Source: Nitrospirota bacterium (GTDB taxonomy: Bacteria; Nitrospirota; Nitrospiria; Nitrospirales; Nitrospiraceae). From it: a stretch of 64,000 nucleotides of DNA. The notes beneath the pieces are model-generated. The model was not told where the DNA came from, did no database searches, and worked only from the letters and a program-made list of their open reading frames with translations. The position numbers were made by a program, and so were the translations under genes. How positions within the stretch are numbered: position 1 is the stretch's first letter; every line of letters starts with the position of its first letter. Location: positions 38,839 to 102,838 of the forward strand of contig JAUXQT010000086.1 in the NCBI GenBank assembly GCA_030682135.1, written 5' to 3'. This document shows, one piece after another, positions 42,116-51,946 of this stretch.

Positions 42116-42306
42116 CAAGAGCATATGGCGTATGGCTGATTGCGTATGGCTCAGGACAAGAGCAAATAGCCGATGGCCTATGGCAGATAGTATGCAGGCC
42201 GAGCATAGAGCGTTCCCTCGTTCGTGCTATCGGCCATTAGCTATCAGCTCCTATCGTAGGCTTTCAGCCTATAGGCTATACGCCTTACGCTCTTATCCCC
42301 CAAGAT
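42116..42306. repeat. Intergenic cluster of the gctatcagct/gcgtatggct repeat family
   Basis: The 220-bp gap between MCE and MlaF genes is made of gcgtatggct and agccgatggcc direct and inverted copies, ending gctcttatcccccaagat (42289-42306), identical to part of 12023-12041. The last codons of the MlaF gene (stop at 42293) overlap it. Confidence 0.75.
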
Positions 42307-43105
42307 GCGCTTCACGCTTCACGGCTTGCTCCCTCGCCGCGCGGCCGCGCGGACCGTGAAAGTATTCGTGGATCATGGGATCGGCCGAGCGCGACAATTC
42401 CTGCATGGTGCCGATCCCCAAGACCGTCCCGTTGCCCAACACGGCCACACGGTCTGAAATGCGCCAGAGCGAATCGAGATCGTGGGTCACCATCACCACC
42501 GTGAGCCCCAGTAATGCTTTGAGTTGCAGAACCAATTCATCGAACCCGGCCGCGATGATCGGATCCAATCCGGCGGTCGGCTCATCCAGGAACAACACCT
42601 CCGGGTCCATCACGATGGCCCGTGCCAGAGCCGCGCGCCGCCTCATGCCGCCACTGAGTTCGTTCGGAAATTTCGCGGCGCTGTCTGCCGGCAACCCGAC
42701 CGACGCAATCTTCAAGGCAACAATGTCATGAACGATCTCACGGCTCAGCTTCGTATGTTCTTTTAATGGCACTGCGACATTCTCCGCCAGGGTGAGAGAA
42801 CTGAACAAGCCGCCCTGCTGAAACATGACGCCGAACCGGCGATGGATCTCTTGCGGGTGCCCGTCTCGCAACAACCGGCTATCCATGCCGAAGAGCTTCG
42901 CCGATCCGGAGGTCGGCTCTAGCAGTCCGACAATCTCACGCATCAGCGTGGACTTCCCGCAGCCGTTCCCCCCGGCAATGGCAAAGACCTCGCCTCGCTG
43001 AATCGTCAAGCTGACATCCCGGTGCACGACCGCTTCGCCGAAACGGGTCGCGACATGATTGACCTCGATGATCGGAACATTCTTCTCGTTCTCCACGATA
43101 GCCAT
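42293..43105 (-). CDS. MlaF-like ABC ATPase
   Basis: A 270-residue ATP-binding subunit for phospholipid transport. Walker A is GGNGCGKST, the signature LSGGMRRRAALARAI, Walker B VLFLDEPTAGLD and the switch His in VMVTHDLDSLWRI. It lies between the MCE protein gene and the MlaE permease gene. The C-terminus appears to be partly derived from the downstream repeat. Confidence 0.9.
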   Translation of the reverse strand: MAIVENEKNVPIIEVNHVATRFGEAVVHRDVSLTIQRGEVFAIAGGNGCGKSTLMREIVGLLEPTSGSAKLFGMDSRLLRDGHPQEIHRRFGVMFQQGGLFSSLTLAENVAVPLKEHTKLSREIVHDIVALKIASVGLPADSAAKFPNELSGGMRRRAALARAIVMDPEVLFLDEPTAGLDPIIAAGFDELVLQLKALLGLTVVMVTHDLDSLWRISDRVAVLGNGTVLGIGTMQELSRSADPMIHEYFHGPRGRAAREQAVKREAHLGG

Positions 43106-43150
43106 TACCTATAGATCCCTTGCCTGCTCCAAGGGATGTTCAAAATGGAT

Positions 43151-43236
43151 TTCCAGCAAGGCCGCAGCGAGCGAAGAGGCGAGGCGTACCCTTGTGGTAC
43201 GTTGAGCCTCTGAGCGATGCGAGAACGAAGCTGGAA
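43151..43236. repeat. 86-bp palindromic repeat, copy 2
   Basis: Matches 10157-10242 over its outer parts (ttccagcaaggccgcagcga to gaagctggaa). Inner stem is agaggc/gcctct here versus tagccc/gggctt in copy 1, and the loop stem is gtacc/ggtac versus cgtac/gtacg. It lies in the gap between the MlaE and MlaF genes. Confidence 0.92.
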
Positions 43237-43254
43237 GCCATTTTCAACATCCCG

Positions 43255-44391
43255 TTATAAATCCCACCAATTCAACAGAATGCTGCACAACGCATCGAAC
43301 ACAATGACCAGGAAGATACTCTGCACAACGCTGGTGGTCGTGTGCCGCCCCACATCGTCCACTCCCCCTCGGATCTGAAATCCCTGATAACAGCCCACCA
43401 GCGCAATGATCATTGCGAAGAAAGGCGCCTTCACGATTCCAATGAGAAAATGGCGCACCGCCACTGCCTCTTCAAAGCGTGAGACAAACTCGGTGAAACT
43501 GACATTGAGCAAATTCGACGCGATCAACATGCCACCGAACACGCCCAATCCATCCGCATAGACCGTGAGCAACGGCAAGGCGATCATCAGCGCAAAGACC
43601 CTGGGCAGCACCAGCAACTGCATCGGCGAGAGGCCTATCGTTTGGACCGCGTCCAGTTCCTCCGTCACCTTCATCGTGCCGATCTCCGCGGCATAGGCCG
43701 AACCGGAGCGGCCGGCGATCAATATGGCGACGATCAATGGAGAGATCTCGCGCAACAACGAAATCCCGACCAGATCCACCACGAAAATATTCGTGCCGAA
43801 CTTCCGTAACTGCTCCGCCCCCTGATAGGAGATCACCACTCCGATCAGGAAGGCGAGAAGGCCCGTGATGGGCAACGCATGAAATCCATCCAGTTCGAGA
43901 CTTCTAAACAGAGCCTGCCAACGAATGAGCGAGGGCCTCTTCAGGGACCGCCAGACCGCAACTGTGCTCTCACCGATAAATCCAAGCGCCGTCACGACGT
44001 GTCGGGCGCGATCCGCGATGAATCGACTCAGCTGCTCCAGCCAGTCAGACTTTGGCGGCGGAGCCGCCTCGATGCGATCCCAATTGGCAGACACCATGCG
44101 GAGCAGCTCGGCGAACTCAGCACGCAACCCTTCGACCGACACCTGCCGTCCCTGCCGGCGGAGTTGCGTCACCGTTCGATACAGCAGCACCGCTCCACCA
44201 GTATCCATCGCGGTGACATGACCAGCTTCGCACACCAGTTCTCTCGACCGGGGCCACGACAGGCTCATCAGCTCCCGTTCAAGATTCTGTAGGTAGTCGA
44301 GTGTCCAGGGGCCGACACAATGCACGATCTGGTCGTGACCGATCGTGATGCCCGCTTGTTCCAATTGAGCTGCCGCCGACATAGACGTCAC
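43255..44391 (-). CDS. MlaE-like permease with N-terminal STAS-type domain
   Basis: A 378-residue permease of the MlaE/YrbE family. Residues 1-110 form a soluble STAS-like domain (VCEAGHVTAMDTGGAVLLYR), a fusion that takes the role of the separate MlaB. The permease part has AAEIGTMKVTEELDAVQTIG, a conserved family block, and about five transmembrane helices. With MlaF and the MCE protein it forms the core ABC transporter for phospholipids. FtsH is 4 bp upstream. Confidence 0.88.
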   Translation of the reverse strand: MTSMSAAAQLEQAGITIGHDQIVHCVGPWTLDYLQNLERELMSLSWPRSRELVCEAGHVTAMDTGGAVLLYRTVTQLRRQGRQVSVEGLRAEFAELLRMVSANWDRIEAAPPPKSDWLEQLSRFIADRARHVVTALGFIGESTVAVWRSLKRPSLIRWQALFRSLELDGFHALPITGLLAFLIGVVISYQGAEQLRKFGTNIFVVDLVGISLLREISPLIVAILIAGRSGSAYAAEIGTMKVTEELDAVQTIGLSPMQLLVLPRVFALMIALPLLTVYADGLGVFGGMLIASNLLNVSFTEFVSRFEEAVAVRHFLIGIVKAPFFAMIIALVGCYQGFQIRGGVDDVGRHTTTSVVQSIFLVIVFDALCSILLNWWDL

Positions 44392-44395
44392 ATTC

Positions 44396-46207
44396 CTACT
44401 TGTCCATAATCGCTTTGAGTTCCGCCCCGCTGATCACCTCGCGCTCGAGCAGCTGCTTCGCGCCTTCGAGGAGCGAAACCTTCTGTTCCGCCAACAGCCG
44501 CTTCACCAGCTCATACTGCTCGTCGATGATACGGCGGACTTCGCAGTCGATCTCACGGGCGGTCTCCTCCGAATAGTCGCCTTTCTCCTGAGGCGTCTGG
44601 ATCTGCATAAAGAAGGGCTGGCGCTCACGATCGAGCGTAACGGTGCCCAGCTTGTCGCTCATCCCGTAGGATTTGACCATACTCTTGGCAATATCCGTGG
44701 CCTTGACCAGGTCGTTCTGCGCGCCAGTGGAGGCCTCGCCAAAGATCAACTCTTCTGCAATCCGCCCTCCCAGTAACACGGCAACCTTGTTCTCCAGCTC
44801 CGTCTTGGTCATCAGAAAGCGATCCTCGGTCGGGAGCTGAAGGGTATAGCCCAACGCGGCAATCCCGCGAGGAATGATCGAGATCTTCTGGATCGGGTCT
44901 GCCCCCGGAAACGACAGGGCCACCAACGCATGGCCCACTTCATGGTAGGCAACCCGTTCCTTCTCCATCTTGTTAAGGACACGGTTCCTCTTCTCCAACC
45001 CGGCCACGACCCGTTCTACCGCTTCTTGCAATTCCGGGAGGCCTACCTGCTCCTTGCCACGGCGGACGGTCAACAGCGTCGCCTCATTGATGATATTGGC
45101 GAGATCGGCACCCGAGAAACCGGGAGTCATCCCGGCGATCACTTCGAGATCCGCATCGGGGCCCATGACCACCTGCTTCGCATGGACACGCAAGATGGCC
45201 AGGCGTCCGATCTTGTCCGCACGATCGACCAATACTTGTCTGTCGAAGCGACCGGCCCGCAACAATGCGGGATCCAGGATTTCAGGCCGATTGGTCGCCG
45301 CCATCAGAATGACGCCGATGCGAGGATCGAAGCCATCCATCTCGACCAGCAACTGATTCAAGGTCTGCTCCCGCTCTTCATGCGCCATCGGTCCCATCCC
45401 GCGCGCTTTTCCGATCGCATCCAGTTCATCGATGAAGATGATGCAGGGCGCTTTGACCTTCGCCTGCTCGAACAGGTCCCGCACGCGAGCCGCCCCGACC
45501 CCCACAAACATTTCCACGAACTCGGACCCGCTGATGCTGAAAAAGGTCACGCCGGCCTCTCCGGCTACGGCCCGGGCCAGGAGCGTCTTCCCGGTGCCAG
45601 GCGGGCCGACGAGCAAGATGCCTTTCGGAATCTTTCCTCCGAGTCGCGTGAACTTTTCCGGCGTCTTGAGAAATTCGATCACCTCGCGCAGTTCGTCCTT
45701 CGCCTCGTCCACACCGGCCACATCCGCGAAGGTGACCTTTGTGTCTTTCTCCGCATAGATCTTCGCCTTCGACTGCCCTACCGTCATAAACCCGCTTTGG
45801 CCCTGGCCTAAGCGACGGAAGATGAAATACCAGATGCCCACGAAGACCAGCGTCGGCAGCAGCCATGAGATGAGGTCCTTCAGGAAGGTACTCTCAATCA
45901 CACCGGTAAACTTCACGTGATGCGCATCCAGCTCTTTGACAAGGTCCGGATCCTCGACGCGAATCGTCGTAAACGATTTCTGCTCTTTGGCCCCCTCTTC
46001 CTGCTTCAGCTTCCCGGTCAGTGCCTGGTGCGTGACCGTGACCTCCTCCACTTTGCCGGCTGCGACGAGCGTCCTGAACTCGCTGTAGGGAAGCTCTTCA
46101 AGCTTCTGCAGGGCATGAATGAAATCGTGCACGAGGATGACCGCCCAGATGGCGATAAAGACGTACCAGATCGAAAAGGAGATCTTCTTATTGATGGGAT
46201 CAGCCAT
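44396..46207 (-). CDS. ftsH: ATP-dependent zinc metalloprotease FtsH
   Basis: A 603-residue membrane protease. Two N-terminal helices (about 10-30 and 105-125) frame a periplasmic domain. AAA domain: [19 protein letters not shown] (Walker A), [16 protein letters not shown] (Walker B), second-region [20 protein letters not shown]. The zinc site is [13 protein letters not shown] plus a downstream Asp in [15 protein letters not shown]. It degrades unfolded and short-lived membrane proteins. It precedes mlaE by 4 bp, so the lipid-transport genes may be cotranscribed with it. Confidence 0.95.
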   Translation of the reverse strand: MADPINKKISFSIWYVFIAIWAVILVHDFIHALQKLEELPYSEFRTLVAAGKVEEVTVTHQALTGKLKQEEGAKEQKSFTTIRVEDPDLVKELDAHHVKFTGVIESTFLKDLISWLLPTLVFVGIWYFIFRRLGQGQSGFMTVGQSKAKIYAEKDTKVTFADVAGVDEAKDELREVIEFLKTPEKFTRLGGKIPKGILLVGPPGTGKTLLARAVAGEAGVTFFSISGSEFVEMFVGVGAARVRDLFEQAKVKAPCIIFIDELDAIGKARGMGPMAHEEREQTLNQLLVEMDGFDPRIGVILMAATNRPEILDPALLRAGRFDRQVLVDRADKIGRLAILRVHAKQVVMGPDADLEVIAGMTPGFSGADLANIINEATLLTVRRGKEQVGLPELQEAVERVVAGLEKRNRVLNKMEKERVAYHEVGHALVALSFPGADPIQKISIIPRGIAALGYTLQLPTEDRFLMTKTELENKVAVLLGGRIAEELIFGEASTGAQNDLVKATDIAKSMVKSYGMSDKLGTVTLDRERQPFFMQIQTPQEKGDYSEETAREIDCEVRRIIDEQYELVKRLLAEQKVSLLEGAKQLLEREVISGAELKAIMDK

Positions 46208-46281
46208 GACGTACAGTGTCTCTCAAATTACGAGCCATTGATATCGCGAAGTCTGCGTGATCTGTACCTTCACGCACCAAC

Positions 46282-47292
46282 TCAGAAGGCCAGATAGATG
46301 CCGACACCGACACTTTCGACCTTCTGCCCATAGAACTGTCCATAGGGATTGTTGCCGTGATAGTAATTGACGAGGACCCGGAACCGTCGAAGTGCTCCGG
46401 CACGCGCAAATTCAAGACCTCCCACGACATTCGTGTTAAGAGTCCAATTCAATTGCTCGAATGTTTTGAAGTCCGCCCCAAAGACCGGAGTCACGACGAG
46501 AGGCCCGCTCACGAATCGTTCCATCGGACCGCTAGTCCACGTCGGCCCTCGCAGTTCGACCCCTGCCTGAACCTTCAACCGGTCCAGGTTGGCCGGCTCA
46601 CGATGCAGTAAGTATCCGCCACCGGCGTACAGGCGTCCCCAGCCGCCAGGGGCATCCAGGGACAGAATCGCTTCCGCTTCTTCATAACTGTAGTTGACCC
46701 GGCCGACTCCGGGATTGTGAAGCACAAACTCATCGCCCAAATGGGTGCTCTGATGGTAGAGGCGCACACGTGTCGAGAAGAGGCCGCTCCGCCAGGACAC
46801 CGGAATACCGACCACGTAATCGGTATTGATAAGGTCCGAGGATGGCGCATTCATATCGAATTGCGAGAAGACACCGGCGAGAAGCCCCACCTGCCACCCA
46901 TTACATCCGTCCCGACGCGAATAGAAACCGAAGTTCTCTCCGAACCCGACCGATCCCACCGTGGCCGAGGTCTTTGAGTCTCTGATCTTCACCGCCTGTA
47001 AGGTTGCGAATGTCTGCGGCTGCTTCGGGTCCGCAAAGAGCGGACGGAAAACATCGCCATCGGGGAACGGGATACTCACGGTCGAGCCAGAGCCTTCTGC
47101 CGCTGAGGCCTGAGTGGCAGTCTCGTAACGACAATCGACAGGAGGAGTCACCTTCTCGCCCTCTGCCTCACCCGCCAAGGCCACAGCCCCTCCGATCACC
47201 CACAGCAGGGCTCCCATCACCAACATCCAACAGACCTTCACCTGAAAGGCTCGAATCGTACAAAGACCCCCCACTGTTAACTCCCCCTTCAT
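46282..47292 (-). CDS. DUF1207-like outer-membrane protein
   Basis: A 336-residue exported protein; the ATG at 47292 is my choice (signal: VCWMLVMGALLWVIGGAVAL), a TTG at 47338-47340 being the alternative. The mature part has FPDGDVFRPLFADPKQPQTF, a DUF1207 signature, then alternating beta strands (RLYHQSTHLGDEFVL, RFRVLVNYYHGNNPYGQFYG) ending in aromatic GVGIYLAF, typical of a beta-barrel. Function unknown; probable outer-membrane location. Confidence 0.72.
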   Translation of the reverse strand: MKGELTVGGLCTIRAFQVKVCWMLVMGALLWVIGGAVALAGEAEGEKVTPPVDCRYETATQASAAEGSGSTVSIPFPDGDVFRPLFADPKQPQTFATLQAVKIRDSKTSATVGSVGFGENFGFYSRRDGCNGWQVGLLAGVFSQFDMNAPSSDLINTDYVVGIPVSWRSGLFSTRVRLYHQSTHLGDEFVLHNPGVGRVNYSYEEAEAILSLDAPGGWGRLYAGGGYLLHREPANLDRLKVQAGVELRGPTWTSGPMERFVSGPLVVTPVFGADFKTFEQLNWTLNTNVVGGLEFARAGALRRFRVLVNYYHGNNPYGQFYGQKVESVGVGIYLAF

Positions 47293-47353
47293 TCGAACAG
47301 CTTGCGCAAACCCCACGACAGTTGTTGTCACAATTTTCAACCCTTATGGGGCC

Positions 47354-47500
47354 CTATACACGTCGACCTTGAATGACACGAACCAGAATCACCACGATCG
47401 CAATGACCAAGAGGGCATGAATGAATCCGCCCATCGTGTACGAGCTGACAAGCCCCAAAATCCAGAGGACAACCAACACGATCGCAATTGTCTCGAGCAT
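47354..47500 (-). CDS. Lmo0937-family (DUF5670) small membrane protein
   Basis: A 48-residue protein that I read from the sequence: MLETIAIVLVVLWILGLVSS, then YTMGGFIHALLVIAIVVILV, R-V-I-Q-G-R-R-V and stop. Two transmembrane helices and the G-x-x-H-x-L middle match the lmo0937 family, often stress-induced; function unknown. AAAGGAG is located 7 bp upstream of the ATG. Confidence 0.85.
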   Translation of the reverse strand: MLETIAIVLVVLWILGLVSSYTMGGFIHALLVIAIVVILVRVIQGRRV

Positions 47501-47597
47501 GGTACTTCTCCTTTTGCCACACATTGGCCATTCGAAAATTTAGCGGCTGATCGCCGCCTATCAACTACATCTACTGGGGCCACCATACCTTCCATTT

Positions 47598-48755
47598 TCA
47601 TTCGAACTGTTTTCTAAACCGCCACATGCCGAAGCCGAACAGCGAGCCGCCCAACGCCACCATCGACAGGGCCTGACTCCATAACATCTCGAGCCCAATG
47701 CCTTTCAACAGAATGCCGGTCGCGATTTCGATGAAATATCGAAGCGGGGACAGCGCCATCAGATAGCGCACCCAGGCGGGCATCGTCTCCAGCGGCGTGA
47801 AAATCCCGGACAGCAACAGCATGGGGGCAACCACGAGCAACGTCATCATCCCCACCTGCGCCTGATTTTTCGTGACGGTCGATGCAAACACCCCTATCCC
47901 CGCTGTGGCCACGATGAAGAGAGCCGTCAAGAGGAACAGCAGTGCGATGCTTCCTCTGATCGGCACGTCGAATACGGGGAGCATGACTCCAAACAAGGCC
48001 ACCGCTGTTGCGCCAAGAATCACCAATGTCATTGCTACGACTTTAGGTAACATGATTTGCGCCGGAGTCAGCGGCGACACCAGAAGTTGCTCCACCGTGC
48101 CGCGCTCTTTCTCTCGCACCAACGCCGCCGCCGGCAGCAACACCGCAAAAATCGTGATCATCCGCAACAGGTGCGAGATGGACTCGAACCATGTTTCGTT
48201 CTGGTCTTGATTGAACCAGACGCGATGGTCGCTCAGGATCATCGGCACAGTCGTCGAAGACGAGCCCGTCTGGCCATTTCGCATCATGATCAATTCTTGG
48301 CTGAACTGCCCCACGATTCGAGCGGCGTAGCCGGCGGCCGAAAGCCCTTGCGGCGAGTTGGTCGTGTCGACGAGCAATTGCACGGCGGTCTGCTCTCCTG
48401 CGGTCAACGCCTCATGGAAGCGGGCGGGAATATCCAACACCATCATGGACCGTCCTCGGTCCAGCCAATGGAACCCTTCGTCCGGGTGGGTCAGCTCGCC
48501 GTCGAAACGGAAATACGGGGGATGAAACCGAGAGATCAATTCGCGCGATGAGACACTGCGATCGGCATCGTAGACTACCAACCCGGCATTCTTCAGTTGC
48601 GTCTGAATGCCGTTTCCCGTGACGTACACAGACAATGTGAATGAGTAGATGAGAAATCCCATCAGAGGGGTGTCGCGAAACAACTGTACCAGTTCTTTCC
48701 GCGTCATCACTGCGAGTCGTCGACACCAGACGGCGAGGCGATCAGCCAATTTCAT
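47598..48755 (-). CDS. ABC-2 type permease
   Basis: A 385-residue inner-membrane permease of the YbhS/YbhR type. Start at 48755 overlaps the next gene's stop by ATGA. After the first helix (PLMGFLIYSFTLSVYVTG) a periplasmic domain of about 150 residues follows, then five helices including LVREKERGTVEQLLVSPLT, the conserved cytosolic loop, and LLLSGIFTPLETMPAWVRYL. With its paralogue it forms a heterodimeric channel of the exporter. Confidence 0.88.
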   Translation of the reverse strand: MKLADRLAVWCRRLAVMTRKELVQLFRDTPLMGFLIYSFTLSVYVTGNGIQTQLKNAGLVVYDADRSVSSRELISRFHPPYFRFDGELTHPDEGFHWLDRGRSMMVLDIPARFHEALTAGEQTAVQLLVDTTNSPQGLSAAGYAARIVGQFSQELIMMRNGQTGSSSTTVPMILSDHRVWFNQDQNETWFESISHLLRMITIFAVLLPAAALVREKERGTVEQLLVSPLTPAQIMLPKVVAMTLVILGATAVALFGVMLPVFDVPIRGSIALLFLLTALFIVATAGIGVFASTVTKNQAQVGMMTLLVVAPMLLLSGIFTPLETMPAWVRYLMALSPLRYFIEIATGILLKGIGLEMLWSQALSMVALGGSLFGFGMWRFRKQFE

Positions 48756-49906
48756 ATGCGCGGTCTCTTGGTGAACAATCGATACCCGACGGTTCCAAGC
48801 ACCGTTGCGTAGACGACGAGGGCAAGGACATCTGGCCACAAAACCGCAGGACCGACATTCTTCAGGAACGTGCCTCTGACGATGTTGGTGTAGTACATGC
48901 CGGGAAATAGATGTGCCTGGAACTGCGAAACTTGGCTGAGGGAGGAGACCGGCACGATCAGCCCGGAGAAGAGGATCGTGGGGACGGTACTCACCACCAC
49001 CGTAATGATCAGTGCAGCCTGCTGCGTGCTCACCAGCAATGACACGACCAGGCCGATGCCGGTGCTCGTGAGGACGAACAGGATGGACGTGACAAGAAAC
49101 AACAACAGGCTCCCCTTAAACGGAACGGCAAACAGAAGGACAGCCATCAGCCACAGCACCACGACATTCAGGGCGGAAATCATAACGTAGGGCACCAACT
49201 TGCCGACCAGGAACTCCAGTCTGGTCGCCGTGGAACTATAGATGTTGTAGATCGAGCCGGTTTCCTTTTCCCGAACCACGCCCAGTGCGGTCAGCAGAGG
49301 AGACGAGACCATGAGCGAAAACATGATAAGCGCAGGCACTGTCGACCAAGTGCTACGGACCTCTTCATTGTACAGATACCGCACTTCGAGCCCAAGCGGA
49401 CGCGTACGCCGGAGCGCCTCGTCGCGTGACAAACCTCTGGTCCGCGCCAGGTGATCTGCCAGCAGGTCCATATTGAAGGCATTGTTGATCGCGATGACGT
49501 AGCCCTTGGTAATATCCGCGCGCAGAGGGAACGTACCATCGATGAGGGTCTGGACATTGGTCGGCTGTCCCGACCGGAGACGCTCCTGAAACTGCTCCGG
49601 CACAATGATCACAGCCCGCGCCTTCCCGCTTTGCAACCAAGCGTCGGCGTTTCCTTCGCCCGCGAGTTCTCCTTGAAAGCTAAAATAACGAGATTGATAA
49701 AAGCGGTACAGGTAGTCCCGGCTCAGTGAACTGTGATCACGGTCCACCACCACGAAGGAAATGTGCTCCACATCCAGCACAAGGCCATAGCCGAACACAA
49801 ACATCCAGACTGCCGGCATGCAGAAGGCCAGAAGCAGAAACATCCGGTCGCGAGTCACCTCGCGCCACTCTTTGGAAGCCACGGCTGCGACCCGGCGAAT
49901 ATTCAT
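48752..49906 (-). CDS. ABC-2 type permease (paralogue)
   Basis: A 384-residue permease of the same fold: helix 1 at MFLLLAFCMPAVWMFVFGYG, a periplasmic domain with VVVDRDHSSLSRDYLYRF, the cytosolic loop VVREKETGSIYNIYSSTATR, and terminal helices with VPTILFSGLIVPVSSLSQV. It overlaps the double ATPase gene by 4 bp. Confidence 0.88.
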   Translation of the reverse strand: MNIRRVAAVASKEWREVTRDRMFLLLAFCMPAVWMFVFGYGLVLDVEHISFVVVDRDHSSLSRDYLYRFYQSRYFSFQGELAGEGNADAWLQSGKARAVIIVPEQFQERLRSGQPTNVQTLIDGTFPLRADITKGYVIAINNAFNMDLLADHLARTRGLSRDEALRRTRPLGLEVRYLYNEEVRSTWSTVPALIMFSLMVSSPLLTALGVVREKETGSIYNIYSSTATRLEFLVGKLVPYVMISALNVVVLWLMAVLLFAVPFKGSLLLFLVTSILFVLTSTGIGLVVSLLVSTQQAALIITVVVSTVPTILFSGLIVPVSSLSQVSQFQAHLFPGMYYTNIVRGTFLKNVGPAVLWPDVLALVVYATVLGTVGYRLFTKRPRI

Positions 49907-51909
49907 GCTGCCGCCCCTTTCGCCGCCGCTTGCTCCTGCCTCTCCAGCGCCATGACCCGATGGACGAATACGTCCTCAAGGCTGAGGGGACGTGTGGAGA
50001 CGGACTGGATGTGCAGGCCGTCGGATGCCAGGACCATGCGAAGCCGCGCTTCATCCTGAGGGGGATCGAGCGACAGCAGGTGGATTTTCGTTCCAAAGAG
50101 CGCGGCACCGGCAAACCCAGCCTCCGCCACTCGACGCAACGCCGGCCCCGGTTGATCTGTGACGACCTCGAGGAGCTGTCCAGCTTCTTGCTCAACTTGG
50201 CGCTTCATCTCGCCCGGCGATCCCTCCGCCACGATCCGGCCCGCGAACATCAGCGCGAGATGGTCGCAATGTTCGGCTTCGCTCATATAATGGGTGGTCA
50301 CGAGGATCGCCACTCCTTCTTCACGCGCCAGCCTCGACAGGATCTCCCAGAAATTCCTCCGGCCGATCGGATCGACGCCGGAGGTCGGTTCGTCCAGAAA
50401 CAACACGCGCGGTTGGTGGACGAGGGCGCAGCCGAGCGCCAACCGCTGGCGGACTCCCATAGGCAATCGGCCTGTGAGATTCGACTCGTATCCCTTCAAG
50501 CCTGCCATCGATACGATCCATGTGAGCCGCTGGTCTGTTGCTTTCGTATCCAGTCCGTAGATCCCTGCAAATAGACGGATGTTTTCCACGACGGTCAGGT
50601 CCAAATACAGCGAGAAGGCTTGGGACATGTAGCCGATCCGCTCCTTGATGGCCCCGCCCGCGGTCTTCATGTCCGCCCCGGCCACCCATCCTTCTCCCCC
50701 GGTCGGCGGCATGATGCCGTTCAACATCTTGATGACCGTCGTCTTCCCTGCTCCATTCGCCCCGAGAAGGCCGAAGATCTCTCCGGACTTCACCTGAAAA
50801 CTCACCCGGTCCACCGCACGAAAGGTTCCGAAATCTCGAATGAGCCCCTTCGCTTCGATGGCCAACCCGTGATTCGCCAACAGGCCCATGGTGCGAGGCA
50901 ACTCGGCGGGCGGTGGCTGCGCTGGTTGCCGCAGCAACAGCGCCACGAACACATCTTCAAGCTCCGGCTCATCGACTCGAAGATGGACAGGCGTGATATC
51001 GCCCAGACTCGAGATAATCGATTGCATCGCGGCAGCGGGAACGGTTTCCTCCGTGAAGACGTGGAGGAGGGAGCCCAGCGCCTCAACCTGCTTATACCCT
51101 GTCTTGAGACGGGCCATTGCACCCATTTGAGGCGTCGCTTCAAACGTCACCATCAAGCCGGGAACCAGCGCTTGGACTTCCGCCGGTGTTCCTGCTGCCA
51201 CCACCTTGCCGCCCGACAGAAACGACAATCGATGAAACCGCGCGGCCTCGTCCAGGTAGGCCGTGGAGACCAGCACCGTCATACCGCGCTCCTGCTGCAT
51301 TTCGGCGAGAATGGTCCAAAAATCACGGCGCGACACAGGATCGACGCCGGTCGTCGGTTCATCCAGGATTGCGAGCTCAGGCTCATGAATCAGCGTGCAG
51401 ATCAACCCCAACTTCTGCTTCATGCCGCCGGAGAGGTTCTTCATCGGGCGGTCGCGGAACTTTTCGAGCCTCGTCATCGCCAGAAACCGAGCCTTCCGCT
51501 GATCCAATTCGTGCTCCGGCACCAGCCTGATCCGCGCGAAGAAATCGATGTTCTCCTCGACGGAAAGATCGGGATAGAGATTCAGACCCAGCCCTTGAGG
51601 TAAAAATCCAATCTTCTGCTTAATCTGCTCGGCCGATCTCTCGGAATCGACCGTCGTGCCAAAGACCTCCACGGTCCCACCCTCATACGACAGCACACCG
51701 GCGATGGCCTTCATCAGACTGCTTTTCCCGGCGCCGTCTGGACCGATCAAACCGTAGATTTCTCCTCGTTTGATCTCCAGATCCACCCCCTGTACCGCGA
51801 TCTGTTTCTTGTAGCGTTTGACGAAGCCACTGACCCGAACAACGGGCGTGATGGGTGATGCGTGATCAGTGATCGGTGAGTTCGGGATGGTTCTGCCTTC
51901 CATACTCAT
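49903..51909 (-). CDS. Double ABC ATPase (two nucleotide-binding domains)
   Basis: A 668-residue cytosolic ATPase with two ABC domains in one chain. Domain 1 (about 25-240): GLIGPDGAGKSSLMKAIAG, LSGGMKQKLGLICTL, LAILDEPTTGVDPVSR. Domain 2 (about 360-570): GLLGANGAGKTTVIKMLNG, LFLDEPTSGVDPIGRR, but the signature reads LPMGVRQRLALGCAL in place of LSGG. The second C-loop may therefore be impaired, giving an asymmetric pair. YbhF of E. coli has the same fused layout. Confidence 0.92.
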   Translation of the reverse strand: MSMEGRTIPNSPITDHASPITPVVRVSGFVKRYKKQIAVQGVDLEIKRGEIYGLIGPDGAGKSSLMKAIAGVLSYEGGTVEVFGTTVDSERSAEQIKQKIGFLPQGLGLNLYPDLSVEENIDFFARIRLVPEHELDQRKARFLAMTRLEKFRDRPMKNLSGGMKQKLGLICTLIHEPELAILDEPTTGVDPVSRRDFWTILAEMQQERGMTVLVSTAYLDEAARFHRLSFLSGGKVVAAGTPAEVQALVPGLMVTFEATPQMGAMARLKTGYKQVEALGSLLHVFTEETVPAAAMQSIISSLGDITPVHLRVDEPELEDVFVALLLRQPAQPPPAELPRTMGLLANHGLAIEAKGLIRDFGTFRAVDRVSFQVKSGEIFGLLGANGAGKTTVIKMLNGIMPPTGGEGWVAGADMKTAGGAIKERIGYMSQAFSLYLDLTVVENIRLFAGIYGLDTKATDQRLTWIVSMAGLKGYESNLTGRLPMGVRQRLALGCALVHQPRVLFLDEPTSGVDPIGRRNFWEILSRLAREEGVAILVTTHYMSEAEHCDHLALMFAGRIVAEGSPGEMKRQVEQEAGQLLEVVTDQPGPALRRVAEAGFAGAALFGTKIHLLSLDPPQDEARLRMVLASDGLHIQSVSTRPLSLEDVFVHRVMALERQEQAAAKGAAA

Positions 51910-51946
51910 CTCTTACCACCCATCACTGATCACGCATCACACTTCA

